Below are positions 35,734 through 46,750 of a stretch of DNA of 64,000 nucleotides, piece by piece; position 1 is the stretch's first letter, and each line of letters begins with the position of its first letter. This DNA is from Hysterangium stoloniferum (Eukaryota; Basidiomycota; Agaricomycetes; Hysterangiales; Hysterangiaceae): assembly GCA_015178975.1 (NCBI GenBank), contig WHVD01000014.1, forward strand, positions 434,001-498,000, in the 5' to 3' direction. The notes beneath the pieces were generated by a model, which saw only the letters and a list, made by a program, of their open reading frames with translations, was not told the origin of the DNA and searched no databases. The translations under genes and the position numbers were made by a program.

Positions 35734-37945
35734 CTGTGGCATTACCGAGTTCCATGGTCAAAATCCATGAGGTCTCTTCATCAGTGCCCTTGTAACCCGC
35801 CTACTTGACCAAGTAAAGCAGTTTACAAGTGCGTCAATGCTTGTCAATTTTCGAATCTAAAATTTGTGAGATTTCAAACTCAGGTTCTCCGTCAATAATG
35901 ACTGGAGGGGGCAGAGATTGCATGTGATCCGGGATAGCATTAGCAGTACAAGGTTCTAACATAGAAACATGAAATACTGGGTGTACCACATGCATGCTAT
36001 CTGGAAGCTGTAGGGTCCAAGAAACTGAACCTACTTGTGCAATAATTTCAAACAGGCCTAAATATTTTTCAGCAAGCTTTTTTGATGGATGGGTAGTCCA
36101 AAAGAATTGAGCTTTGACAAAAACATAATTGCCAATCTTGAAGTTGGATGGCAGGATCCAGTGTTTGTCCACTGAATGTTGGTATTGCTCTTGGGCGGAC
36201 TTTATTGCAGTCCAGAGCTCATGGAGCTCATGGAGGTCCATGGTGAACTCTTGAGCGTGAGCAGAGGTGAGATTTCATTCTGGATGTACTGTAATATTTG
36301 GATTATATCCTTTATTTGCAAAGAACGGGGAAATGCCAGTAGTGACCAAGGGTGCATTGTTGTAAGCAAATTCTGCAAGTGGTAATAAGGATTTCCAATT
36401 GTCCTGTTAATAATTGCAATATACGTGGAGATATTGTTCCAATGTCTGATTGACGTGTTTGGTTTGTCCGTCGCCTTCCAGGTGATGTCTGGACATGAAA
36501 TGTAGTTTCATGTCCAAGGATTTCCTGAGGGATCTAAAGAAGTGAGACACAAACTCTGATCCTCGGTCAGAAGTTACATGGGATGGAACTCCATGCTTGG
36601 AACATATGTGGATAATAAAAAGTTCCGCTAACTGCACGGACATAATTGTATCATGTGTAGGGATGAATATACCTTGTTTTGAGAATCTGTCAACAACGAC
36701 TAGAATGGTGGAAAAGCCTTTGGAATCCAGTAGGTGTTCAATGAAATCCATAGAGATAGAATTCCACAGGTGTTCCAGTACTGGGAGTTGTTTCAAAAGG
36801 CCATATGGCTTGTGTCGCTGAGATTTCGAGCGGGGACAAGTAGTGCAAGATTTACAATAGTGCTTAACAAATCCATGGAGTCCAAGCCAAGTATATTCTC
36901 TTCTTATTAATGATAGAGTTTTGTTGTACCCGAAATGTCTGGAGAGTGGGCAATCATGTTTGTACTGAAGGATCCTGAGGTGGAGGCCGTTGGAGTCCAG
37001 TATATAGATGTGATTGTCAAGTCTAATGAAACCATGCTGATCAAGAGACCACCGGGGTTGACTGGGGTCCACAGGATTGTCAAGGTGTGCTTTAGTTATC
37101 TGGTCTAGCGGAATTGCCGATAGAATATCTTGATGTAGCTTCTCAATATCCATAATGATAATTCCACAGACAATGAGATTGATGAGGAAAGTTATGTGGA
37201 CTGATGCGGTAAGTTGCTGATTCATGAAAATGGGTTTCAAGTTGTGCGGGTTTACCGTGGCATAGTTGTTGCTCCCCTCTTTAGGATAGACGTCCCATCG
37301 TCTAGTTAAAGCATCGGGTTTGCCACCAAGATGGCCAGGTCGAAAATGGATAGTCATATTGAAAGCTGATAGGTATTCAGACCAGTGGGCCTGCCGATGG
37401 GTCAAAAATTTTGTAGTAGAAAAGTATTCCAGGTTTTTGTGATCTGTTACAACATCAATCGGAGTTCCCAAGCCTTCCAAATAGTGTCGCCACATTTTGA
37501 AAGCTGAAAAAATTGCCAGGAGTTCCTTATCATGAACATTGTAATTGAGCTCTGCTCCAGTAAAAGTCCAGGACAGAAAAGCCATGGGGTGGACTTCTCC
37601 GTTGGAGTCCTGAATAGACAGAATGGCTCCAAGCACATAGTCCAAGGCATCCGTTTCAACAATGAGTGGGAAGTCCGGTTTCCAATGCGACAGAATTGGA
37701 GCTGAAGAAAAAGAATTTTTTTAAAAATTGAAAGCTTTTTGACACTTATCATTAAAATTCCATGGAGTATCCTTACATGCAAGATGGGTAAGGGGAACCG
37801 TGATGTTGGAATATCCATGGATAAACCGTCTGTAAAAATTGGCAAAGCCGAGGAAGGATTGTATATCTTTAACTTTTTGGGGTTCTGGCCAATCTTTGAT
37901 GACTTGCACTTTAGTTTCGTCCATGTGGAGTCCGTCGGGTCCCAT
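35734..37945 (-). pseudogene. Ty3 pol: RT end, RNase H, integrase and chromodomain
   Basis: One reading frame from 37945 to about 35734 interrupted by in-frame stops (near 37721, 36407, 36290, 35834 and the chromodomain). It contains the end of RT (GPDGLHMDETKVQVIKDWPE), RNase H (VVTDHKNLEYF, HWSEYLSAFNMTIHFRPG), an HHCC finger (CKSCTTCPRSKS), and an integrase core with DF in SMDFIEHL, D in TSDRGSEF and E in HLEGDGQTKHVNQTLEQ. At the end is a chromodomain-like EFEISQILDSKIDKH, stop, then LLYLVK-stop-AGYKGTDEETSW. The chromodomain would target integration to heterochromatin marks. Stops replace Arg, Gln or Trp codons of the family. Confidence 0.85.
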
Positions 37946-37948
37946 TAT

Positions 37949-39525
37949 GAAACCCAGTATTCCACAGAGTCCATGTCAAAAGTACATTTGTTACCATTTG
38001 CGAATAAACCATGTTGTCTGAGTCTCTGGAGGACTTCACAGACTTGTCTGTCATGTTCCACAGGATCCTCGGAGTAGATAAGAATGTCATCCAAGTAAAC
38101 AATGACACATACATCAAGCATGTCGGAGAAAATGTTGTTGATAAAATGTTGAAAAACAGATGGAGCATTGGTGAGTTCAAAGGGCATCACCAACCACTCA
38201 AAGGCCCCATAATGGGTTCTAAAAGTGGTTTTCCATTCATCACCCACAGAGATCCAGACCAAATGATAGGCACGTTTGAGATCTATTTTGGTGTAAATCC
38301 GGGCATTCCGTGGAGCATCGAGCATATCAGATATAAGTGGAAGTGGATACTTATCCTTTTTAGTGACAGCATTGAGTCCTCTGAAATCACCACATAGTCT
38401 AAGGGATCCATCCTTTTTTCTGACAAACAGAACAGGTGCTCCAAAAGGAGACTTAGAGGGTCTGATAAAACCTATGGACAAATTTTCATCCAGGAAATCA
38501 CAGATTGTGGAAGGTTCTGTGGATGAGAGCGGGTAAATATGTCCTAGGGGTGGCTGGGTGCCTTCTTCGAGGTCGATTTTTAAGTTGTACTCTCTGTGGG
38601 GCAGAAGCCAGTCAGCTTTCCACTTGCTAAAAACATCTGCAAAGTCATGATACTTCTCTGGGATGCCTTCTAGGTCAGTGGCTTGCTCAGATGCAGATAC
38701 TGGGATTGAAAAACAACCAGTTGCTTCATCAATTTTTAAGTTGATAGTGAATGCCTGGGACCTGTCCATTTTAGTAGCTCTAATAAAAGCTGCAGCATTA
38801 ATCAGAGAAATAGATGGAGGTGCTGTGGGTTCCAGGGAAGCCATGGGTGCAGTAGGGATCACAGGAGTCCTCGAGACTGCAGGTGCCGGGAAGGCCATGG
38901 ATGCTGTGGAGGCCATGACAGGTACAGGTTCCTCAGCTGCCACAGGTGTCCGGAAAGTTATACTGTTAGCTATCGAGTCAATCAACAGATTGTAGCGGGT
39001 AAGCCAGTTGTGTCCTAGGACCACTGAGCAACTTGAGTCTAACTGGGTCACATAGAAAGTGACCAACTGAGATGTTCCACATGGGAAACAGATGGATAAA
39101 CCACAAGCTTGGGTGACAACTGAATTACTTGGACCATTGAAAAGGTGGAGGCCGATGGGATTTATCAGATAGGTTGACAACAGATTTTTTTGTGTGAATT
39201 TTGTATCTAAAAAACAATGAGTCGAGCCGGAATCTATAAGAGCTGAAAAAACAAATTTAAGAATCATATTAGATATAAGTTTAATGAAAAATGAATCAGA
39301 ATGCGAAAGAGCAGATGCATTGAGATGGGTAAACTCTTGAATGTGTGGAGAGGCAATGCAACCCCTAACCCGTGCAGAGTCCACAGGGTTGCTCACTCTT
39401 TTTTCGAGTTGGAAGCCAGTTTGTCCTTTGATGGAGTTTCCGTGGAGGCCTTGGCTGTTCGACCCTTTGCAAAGTTTGCTTTTGCCAGCAGACATTCTGG
39501 GACTCAATGACTGGGTTTTCCGCAC
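37949..39525 (-). pseudogene. Ty3 pol: protease and reverse transcriptase
   Basis: A 526-codon open stretch. The protease active site is [13 protein letters not shown] with SVVLGHNWL downstream. A Pro/Ala/Thr-rich linker follows. RT shows [28 protein letters not shown], and the catalytic [12 protein letters not shown]. Reading shifts frame at about 37950 into the RNase H part, so the polyprotein is broken. No proper start is visible; it was presumably made as a gag-pol fusion or by frameshifting. Confidence 0.9.
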
Positions 39526-39571
39526 AAGAGCCAGAGGTTATTGTCCATACAATGTTGTCTTTCTTGTGGTG

Positions 39572-39649
39572 TCAATTTGCCATGGGTCCGAGCTTGCCTG
39601 TGAGGTCAGGTTTTCCAGTTTGCTTGCCAGACTGTTGACCTTTGTTGTT

Positions 39650-39708
<59 letters not shown>

Positions 39709-40710
39709 AAGACTTTTTATTGTTCTTCTTGTTGGATTGCATGGAGTTCTGGTTGCTGGTTGACAAGTTGTTGTTGTTGTTGGTTTTATTGGCCGTGGAC
39801 TTGTTTACTTTGTCCGCAGAGGTCTCACAGGCAACTTCCGTGTGACGTTCCCAATAATGTACATCTGTGTTTTGAGCCTTAAGGCACATACAGGATAGGG
39901 TTTTTGGCTTGCCATCTTCTCCTTTCAAGACTTCATCTTTAAGGTGGGATGGCAGACCAGTATAGAATTGGTGGCAGAGAGCGGGATCGCCCCGCTGACA
40001 GCAAGCTGCAAGATTATTGAATTGGATGATATAGTCCATGATGTGCTGCAAGTCCTTCATATGAAGATTTGTGAGACTGTTCTCAGCTTCTCCAGTTAGG
40101 TCATACAGGCCAAAGTTGGTTTCAAGCTCCTCAACAAAAGCATCCCAATCTTCGAGCCAAAGCAGCTCTTCCTCAGAAAGTCTACTAAAAGCTGGTTCGA
40201 ACCATTTCAATGCACATCCCAACAAGTATGAAAGTGCATAGTTGACTTTTTGGGAGTCCATGGAGAATGCGGCGGATCGATCACAGAAATTGAAGTGACA
40301 TTGCATGAGGAAAGTAGAGAGTTTGTTTGGTTGGAACCCATGAAGGGTTCTGGAGCATTGACTTTTGACCGTGGAGGTTCCGGATCTTTCTTTTTGCCTT
40401 CTCCAAGCATATGATTCATCAACCTTTCTAAAGTGATTGCTAAATACTCAGAGGCGGGATCCGAAAGTGGCAGTCAATTGTTAGATGGAGGATTTTCGAC
40501 ACCCTTGCCCTTGTCGGGGGCCACGGACTTGTCCTTGTGCTCAAATTCGTCCTGGTTTTCCAGGACTTCTTCAATACAGGCTTCTTCCATGGCTTCCAGC
40601 TGGTTCGCGAGTGTCTGGCTGGTATACAAAGTTAACAGGGAATGAAGAGTCGACGGTCCAGGTAATGATGCTTGTGCATGCGCTTTTCTTCTTGGTGGCA
40701 TATTGAACAA
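39572..40710 (-). pseudogene. Ty3 gag with poly-asparagine tract
   Basis: Starts MPPRRKAHAQASLPGPS. It has a stop at 40474-40476, continues in the same frame through SEYLAITLERLMNHMLGEGKKKDPEPPRSKVNAPEPF, then shifts frame near 40335 into the capsid-like core (MQCHFNFCDRSAAFSMDSQK, YALSYLLGCALKWFEPAF). The C-terminal region holds more than 20 Asn in a row, from a GTT repeat on the plus strand at about 39650-39705. No zinc knuckle was found. Structural protein of virus-like particles when intact. Confidence 0.85.
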
Positions 40711-40905
40711 TCTGCGAGTCTTAGTCAGAAAATACTGTTAAGGGTGCATACACAGAGGGTTTCCAGAGAAACCTGTGGGGAATCTGGTAGGACTTGGCTT
40801 CAGCTTATAGGCTGTTCCCTTGTAAGATCATGTTGTCCAATTTCAAATGGGCAGATGGGAATCCCAGGAAGTCTGGGTGGAGTTCGTGGGTCAAGGGGTC
40901 GTGGG

Positions 40906-41253
40906 TCGAGAGGTCATGGGTCGAGAGGTCATGGGTCGAGAGGTCATGGGTCGAGAGGTCATGGGTCGAGAGGTCATGGGTCGAGAGGTCATGGGTCGAG
41001 AGGTCATGGGTCGAGAGGTCATGGGTCGAGAGGTCATGGGTCGAGAGGTCATGGGTCGAGAGGTCATGGGTCGAGAGGTCATGGGTCGAGAGGTCATGGG
41101 TCGAGAGGTCATGGGTCGAGAGGTCATGGGTCGAGAGGTCATGGGTCGAGAGGTCATGGGTCGAGAGGTCATGGGTCGAGAGGTCATGGGTCGAGAGGTC
41201 ATGGGTCGAGAGGTCATGGGTCGAGAGGTCATGGGTCGAGAGGTCATGGGTCG
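40906..41253 (+). repeat. 15 bp satellite in the LTR, about 23 copies
   Basis: Near-perfect tandem copies of AGGTCATGGGTCGAG. Other copies of the same LTR carry only a few diverged units (for example GTGGGTCGAGGGGTTGTAGG at about 31490 and 35330), so the array expanded in this copy. As the unit is 15 bp, all frames stay open and mimic repeat proteins; these are not genes. Confidence 0.95.
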
Positions 41254-41823
41254 AGGTCGAGAGGTCAGGGAGTCGAGATAAATAAGTCGGAGGTTGAGAG
41301 ATAGATGCGTCGGGAGAGCGGTGTAATTCAAAGAGGAGTTTAGAGTGGAAAATGTACTAGATTACTGGGGAGAATCTAAGCTGATTTTCTGACTGGATTG
41401 TATGTACAACATCTGCCAGACTATATAGACTGTGGAATGAATAACATACCAAATCCAGTAATAATGAAAATGAAACTAGCAAACATAAAATGAGATAAGT
41501 AAACACCAAATTTGGTGTCAGGAATGAGATGGAACAGAGTGGGAGTCCGAATCATGACAGGTCATAAACCATAATGGGAGATGGAGTAGGAGCGGAGTCC
41601 GAATCATGACAGGTCATTTGACTAAAATGGGAATGGAGCTCAGTTAGAGGGATGACGGGTTTTCCAAGTGGGGTCCAATGACTGATGCGTGGGATGAGGT
41701 CGGACATAGACAGGGACAGAGTCTGGTGGGTATTCCGGTGACTGATACACGATGTAACGAAGTTGAATGTGGACAAGTCTGATGTACAGAGTCTGGTGGG
41801 AATTCCAGTAAACTGACAATTGG

Positions 41824-42608
41824 TGTTATGACCGGAATTCCTGCCAGACTCTGGGCACTAACTTATACGCACCAAGTGTCAGTTTACCGGATTTCCCGCC
41901 AGACTCCGTACATCAGACTTGTCTACATTTGACTTCATTACATTGTGTATCAGTCACCAGAATACCCACCAGACTCCGTCCCTGTCTATGTCCAACTCTG
42001 TCCCACGCATCAGTCACTGGACCCCGCTCGGAAAACCCATCATCCCTCTAACAGAGCCCTGTTCCCATTTTAGTCAAATGACCTGTCACAATTCAGACTC
42101 CGCTCCCACTCTGTTCTCCATTATGGTTTATGATTTGTCACAATTCGGACTCCACTCCATTCCATCCCATTCTTAACACCAAATTTGGTGTTTACTATTC
42201 TCATTTTATGTTTTGCTAGTTTCGTTTCATCATTACTGGATTTGGTATATCATTCATTCCACGGTCTATATAGTGTGGCAGATATTGTACATACAATCCA
42301 GTCAGAAAATCGGCTTAGATTCCCTCCAGTAATCTAATACATTTTCCGCTCTAAACTCCTATTTGAATTACACTGCTCTTGCTAGTCGCTATCTCTCTTA
42401 TTTAACTCGACTCCCAACCTCTCGACCCACGACCTCTGACCTATGACCCCTCGACCCATGAACCCTGCCCAGACTCCCTGGGATTCCCATCCACCTGTCT
42501 GAAATTGGACAACATGATCTCGCAAGGGTGCAGCCTATAAGCTGAAGCCAAGTCCTACTGGATATCCCGCAGGTTTCTCTGGAAACCTGCCGTATATGTA
42601 TCCTAACA
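41824..42608 (-). mobile_element. Solo LTR, family A, nested, TSD ATTGG
   Basis: 785 bp. On the minus strand it starts TGTTAGGATACATATACG and ends CCGGTCATAACA. It is flanked by ATTGG at 41819-41823 and 42609-42613. It sits in opposite orientation inside the right LTR of the Ty3 element, making a long inverted repeat with it. Confidence 0.9.
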
Positions 42609-42683
42609 ATTGGTGCATATAGGGCACAGGTGCATATAAGTTAGTGCCTGGAGTCCAGTGGGAATTCCGGTTGTAACACATGG

Positions 42684-43751
42684 GACAATGAAGGAAAAAG
42701 TTTGGGTTCAACAACTGGAAGGGTTTGAAGAACCCAGAAAAGAGCACCTTGCATTACTGTTATTGAAGGCTCTGTATGGCATGAAACAAGGAGGAAATGG
42801 GTGGATGACACAACAGCTGTCAGTGACAAAAAATAACTCTTAGATCTCAAAAAGGCATTTAGTGAATGATTTGGGATTTTGGGAACAAGGATTCATCAAA
42901 ACACTGATTCGAAGTCAGTATTCATATTGCAAAAGGAATATATCGAAAACATCGCGAGGAAATTCAACATACTCAACTCCAAACCAGTCTAGTCTCCTAT
43001 GCCACTTGGAATCAATTTCCAATCCATTATGTGACCTGAAACTAAAGAAGAATGTGAAGAAATGGAGAAACTCCCATATCACTAAATCATAGGTAGCTTA
43101 ATGTTTGCTGCCACGGTATCATGTCCATATATTGCATATTCTGTTAACAAATTGTCGCAATATTTGTCAAACCCAGCAAAAGAACATTGGAACTTAGCAA
43201 AATGAGTCCTCCAATACTTATATACCACTTGATATTGCGATCTTCGTTTGGGAGGAGAAGCGCTTTGTTTACACATGTACACGGATGTGGATTTCGCTGG
43301 CGATACAGAGGACAGAAAGTCAACTGGAGTATACATCATATTTTTAGGATCTGGGACCATATCTTGGTCTTCAAGGAAACAGTTGACGGTAGCCCTGTCT
43401 TCGATGGAAGCTGAATACATTGCTTTATCCAAGGCAGCATGTGAAGTTATGTGGACAAGACATTTTTTGGAGGAATTGGCTATTATTTATGAAGAACTGA
43501 CTGTGATTTTTGAGGATAATCAAGGGACGATCACATTTGCTCATAATTGATGTGCTCTACAAAGAATGAAACATATTGAAGTCAAATATCATTTTATTTG
43601 ACACTTAATCAAGAATAGGACAATCCAACTTCTTATCTATCAACACACGAAGGAAATGATTGTGGATATTTTGACAAAATTGCTACCACTGTCAACTCAT
43701 TCTTATCATACATGCCGACTGGGTATTGGTATTTCAACACTCGAGGAGGAG
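42684..43751 (+). pseudogene. Copia reverse transcriptase end, RNase H and C-terminus
   Basis: Resumes copia RT directly after the Ty3 insertion: EKVWVQQLEGFEEPRKEHL and LLKALYGMKQGGNGW. Then RNase H: YTDVDFAGDTEDRKSTGVYI, LSSMEAEYIALSKAACEVMW, DNQGTITFAHN, and the C-terminal MIVDILTKLLP. Stops occur at several places (for example before the RNase H region and after FAHN). The coding end runs into the purine tract GAGGAGGAG just before the 3' LTR. The canonical YVDD region falls in a degraded stretch. Confidence 0.85.
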
Positions 43752-43957
43752 TATTGAGATACAAGTGTTGAAGGTATAGGCACCGGAACGAGTGGAGCCA
43801 CGCATATGATACAATAGGTGATGTGGCTTATGATGTGGTTTATGATGTATCGATCCACTTAGTGGATAAACTCTATTCACCTGTACGATATACATATATA
43901 TACGAGAATTAGCATGAAGAAAAATAATGAACAACTATTCTCACTCGCTAATCTTCA
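43752..43957 (+). repeat. 3' LTR of the copia element
   Basis: 206 bp starting TATTGAGATACAAG and ending CTAATCTTCA, preceded by the purine tract and followed by ATAAT (43958-43962). It is about 95 percent identical by eye to 23831-24031 in opposite orientation. The second base, A, where LTRs usually have TG, is shared by both copies. Confidence 0.88.
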
Positions 43958-43962
43958 ATAAT

Positions 43963-44881
43963 TGTTTATAAAGTGAAGCCCCTATAGCAAGCACCTTCAA
44001 TCGGATTCAACCACATGGTCATTGTATCTGAACGAAACGGAAAAAGAAGGCAAAGAACTTGCCAACTCATCGCAGGTTGGTGTCGACGAGCTTCTCATAT
44101 ATGTATGTATGTTGAATACGATTTCTTCTCTTCATAGATATTCCATTAATTTACAGTTTTCCAGGCGGGTTTGTTTAGAGTGAGTCTTACCGCATTCCTG
44201 ATCGAAAGTAGGAAGGATTTGCAGATAGATCCTGTCCAGGAAATCCTTCAAGTGATTCCCAATCACTTCACTGTAATTACCTCTCAGGCTTTTGAAGTCT
44301 CCAAATCATCCCTTATTGTCAACTACTCGTGGTTCACTAGTCTCGGTCTGACTCTCTTCAGTGCTCTTTGTGCTGTACTTGCAAGAGAATGGCTGGCGAA
44401 GTACATTCATGTATCCCCAGAAACTCGCTCAAGTGATGCATGCCAACGTCTCCTTCGTGTCAAAAGAGCACAGCAATGGCGCCTCGAGTCAGTTGTTACT
44501 GGAATCCCGCTTTTGATTCAACTAGCTTTCTTCCTTTTCTCTGCAGGTCTCGTCTTATTCACCTGGAATATCAGTGTAACTTTGGGCGTTCTTATGCTTT
44601 TTTTGACCATATTTGCAATTGTGCTATATATACTCGGCACTGTTTTTCCCTTGCTGTCCCCCCCTTGTCTCTTTCAGACAACAGCGTCACGGTTTTTCCC
44701 AGTCGTCTCTGCAAGGGCAAAGTATGACGCGTCCACATCAGACTACTGTGGGTCTTTGCCACCGACAAGGACGTATACATTCAGAATTTCAGAATGGCTA
44801 GAAAGCCTCTCTCAGTTCTTCGCCGATTTGCATGGCAAGCCTCACGGGCCGAACTTGAAGCTGATGTCCTGGTATGGGTGA
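43963..44881 (+). pseudogene. DUF6535-type membrane protein, 5'-truncated by copia
   Basis: Two exons read through a GT-AG intron (44103-44164): WSLYLNETEKEGKELANSSQ and VGVDELLIY, then AGLFRVSLTAFLIESRKDL and a region with about three hydrophobic helices (SWFTSLGLTLFSALCAVLAREW, GIPLLIQLAFFLFSAGLVLF and a following helix). This is the N-terminal domain of the agaricomycete DUF6535 family, multi-helix proteins of unknown function. No in-frame ATG exists between the LTR and the first exon. The 3' part ends at 44881, earlier than usual for the family. The likely lost start is at 24037-24103. Confidence 0.65.
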
Positions 44882-46750
44882 TTGACTATATATACTGTTC
44901 TCGCAGGCTGTACTAATTATTTGTACATAGCATATTCCAAATGTTAACGCAAGTAATATACCTCCGTAACGCCTCGAACGCAAATAATATCTTTCCTTGC
45001 AGTGCCGGCATCGAATTGCCCGGTGCCGCGCTGATCTGATCCGACAACAGTTTCTACGTTCACGCTTTGGCCATTGAGTCGGCGTTATAGCTTGGGAATG
45101 TACAACCGGCCGGGTGCGATGAGCTTAGATCTGACACCATGCGTCACTTCATGTTGCGAGCCCAGCTTTCATTCGCGTATATAAACGCGAATTCTTTATT
45201 GTAGTCCTTATAGCCCTCTTAGGTAGCGACTGATATGGGCGCCCGCTGCGCTATCGCAGTGTTTGTCAATCGTCATCCTTCAGAAATCTCAAAGCTGACT
45301 TAGTTTGAGCTTTCTCTCTACCACTCTAGTTCCCCTTTGGTCTGCTATCCAAAAGATAATTTAGTGCTCTAGCAATGTCCGATGATAAAAGCCAATCGTC
45401 ACTAAACGAAGGAAACAAGGTATAGTCTCTGGTACTCTGGACGCTCATACGTCGCTTTTTATTTTGCCGACGGTAACCCACTTTGAGGATCGAATGGTCC
45501 AATCTTCGACGAAGCGGGTTTATTTTCTTAGTATATATTCATTGTCTACTCCCGGTTTAGTTGTGCTACGCATGCTCTAGCGATATCATAGAAGTGAACT
45601 CGTGTATAAAAAATCTTCTCTAAGATTAATCCAATAACCACAAATTTATTCGCCTTAGTCGGCTAAATGACTCCCACCTTGATGCAACTGCGTGCTCGCC
45701 ATTCGCAGATACTAATAGACCTATACCGCGTCACGCCGGATCAAGGTTCGTTTGTGGCAGCAGCATGGTCCACCTCCTATATCAAATTGTTCATATGTTA
45801 AGATGATTACTTGATTCTGTGTGATATTATGACTCCATTTCAGTAAAAACACTCGTCGTTTATTCTGATGAATATTTCAAGCGGCACTTATCAAGTCCCA
45901 AGAAGTTTCCGTCAGTGTAGCGTATGTTTTTACGACGGCTATGCCAAGTTCGTGTCGTTTTGCGTAGTACATTTGCCAGGAAAATGCAGTGGACGTTTGG
46001 GATTAGGCCTGTCATTTGAACAAGCTAATAATTAAATCCATGTGATATCCACGCGTTTAGACATGGTGGTTTATATTAAGATAGCGGCCCGATAAAACAG
46101 GGCTACCCGAGCGCCGTTCAAGCATTAGGGCTTAGGGTTACATAATCGCTTACATCAGCGGCGCCGAAATCCTGAGGTTGGTACTTCAGCTGAGAGGTTA
46201 CAAAGAGTTTTCATGGATAGTTACTGGAATAAAATCCAACTATTAAGAGGACTTGGTGATTGTTAATATATTCGGATTGAGATTCCTAATTACATTGTAG
46301 CAGGGACTGCCTATGGGCACCCAACTATTTATGACTAGCGCCTATTCGTTTATCGGCAAGGTGTTGGAGGGGCGCTTAGTTAGAACTGCCGCTATCTTAC
46401 ATGCTGAGTGAGTGATGATGGCGTCGTTTTCCTTACTTGATTCCTTTGCAGCAGCACATAGAAACCATGGGGATGGCACTCTCACTCACACACCATATCA
46501 GAGCACCTCAAGGTTAGTTATAACCGTACATACCGCTGAAAAAGGTGTATATAACAAATGGTCTCCTGATAATTAAAATTTGGAAATTGTAGCGCCTTAT
46601 TAACCCACAGTTCCACTACATTAACAGCGCGCCGATTGCCCAATTCAACACTGGGCGCCGAGAATGGTCAAACGCAGTACAATATTGACGGAATTCATAG
46701 CCATCATGTGTCGAACGGAGTTGACTCACGTAACCAGGTGCCTGGCATAA
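44882..46750. other. Intergenic stretch, no gene recognised
   Basis: No coding frame of note, tandem repeat or RNA gene was seen between the DUF6535 relic and the promoter of carboxypeptidase copy 2. Confidence 0.5.

Larger units (their letters stand above)
35180..42678 (-). mobile_element. Near full-length chromodomain Ty3/gypsy element (family A), TSD CATGG
   Basis: Bounded by CATGG at 35175-35179 and 42679-42683, inserted in the copia RT between the codons of a KSAYLHG motif. Internal region on the minus strand: gag (40710-39572), protease and RT (39525-37949), RNase H, integrase and chromodomain (37945 to about 35734). Its terminal repeats are odd. The left end is two LTR starts back to back (35180-35387 plus, 35388-35715 minus). 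The right LTR (40737-41823 with 42614-42678) is in plus orientation although the coding strand is minus. In-frame stops and two frameshifts show it is dead. Confidence 0.88.
40737..42678 (+). repeat. Right LTR of the Ty3 element, split by a nested solo LTR
   Basis: Starts TGTTAAGGGTGC at 40737 and, after removal of 41824-42613, ends GGTTGTAACA at 42678 next to CATGG. It contains a satellite expansion at about 40906-41253. Its plus orientation disagrees with the minus-strand coding region. Confidence 0.85.
29426..43957 (+). mobile_element. Ty1/copia element, 3' portion, interrupted by nested insertions
   Basis: Going left to right the copia parts are: end of gag with zinc knuckle (29426-29760), protease (29778-30140), pre-integrase and integrase (about 30140-31335), start of RT (32804 to about 32890), RT motif region (about 35130-35179 joined to 42684 onward), RNase H and C-terminus (to about 43750), purine tract GAGGAGGAG, and the 3' LTR (43752-43957). 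The gaps are a family-A solo LTR, an AT-rich insertion and a 7.5 kb Ty3 element. Several in-frame stops make it inactive. Its missing 5' half is the inverted piece at 23206-24031. Confidence 0.88.

Noticed and set aside
39642..39845. Plus-strand poly-leucine frame
   Set aside because: It is the complement of the poly-asparagine codon run in the minus-strand Ty3 gag.
40906..41253. Possible CRISPR-like array
   Set aside because: Units are 15 bp, directly adjacent with no unique spacers, in a eukaryotic LTR.
40672..41331. Repeat proteins of five-residue units (GHGSR, SWVER, VMGRE, TSRPM) in four frames
   Set aside because: Products of a 15 bp satellite, whose length keeps all frames open. It lies inside an LTR.
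46130..46145. TTAGGGCTTAGGG as telomere-like repeat
   Set aside because: Only two imperfect units, no array.
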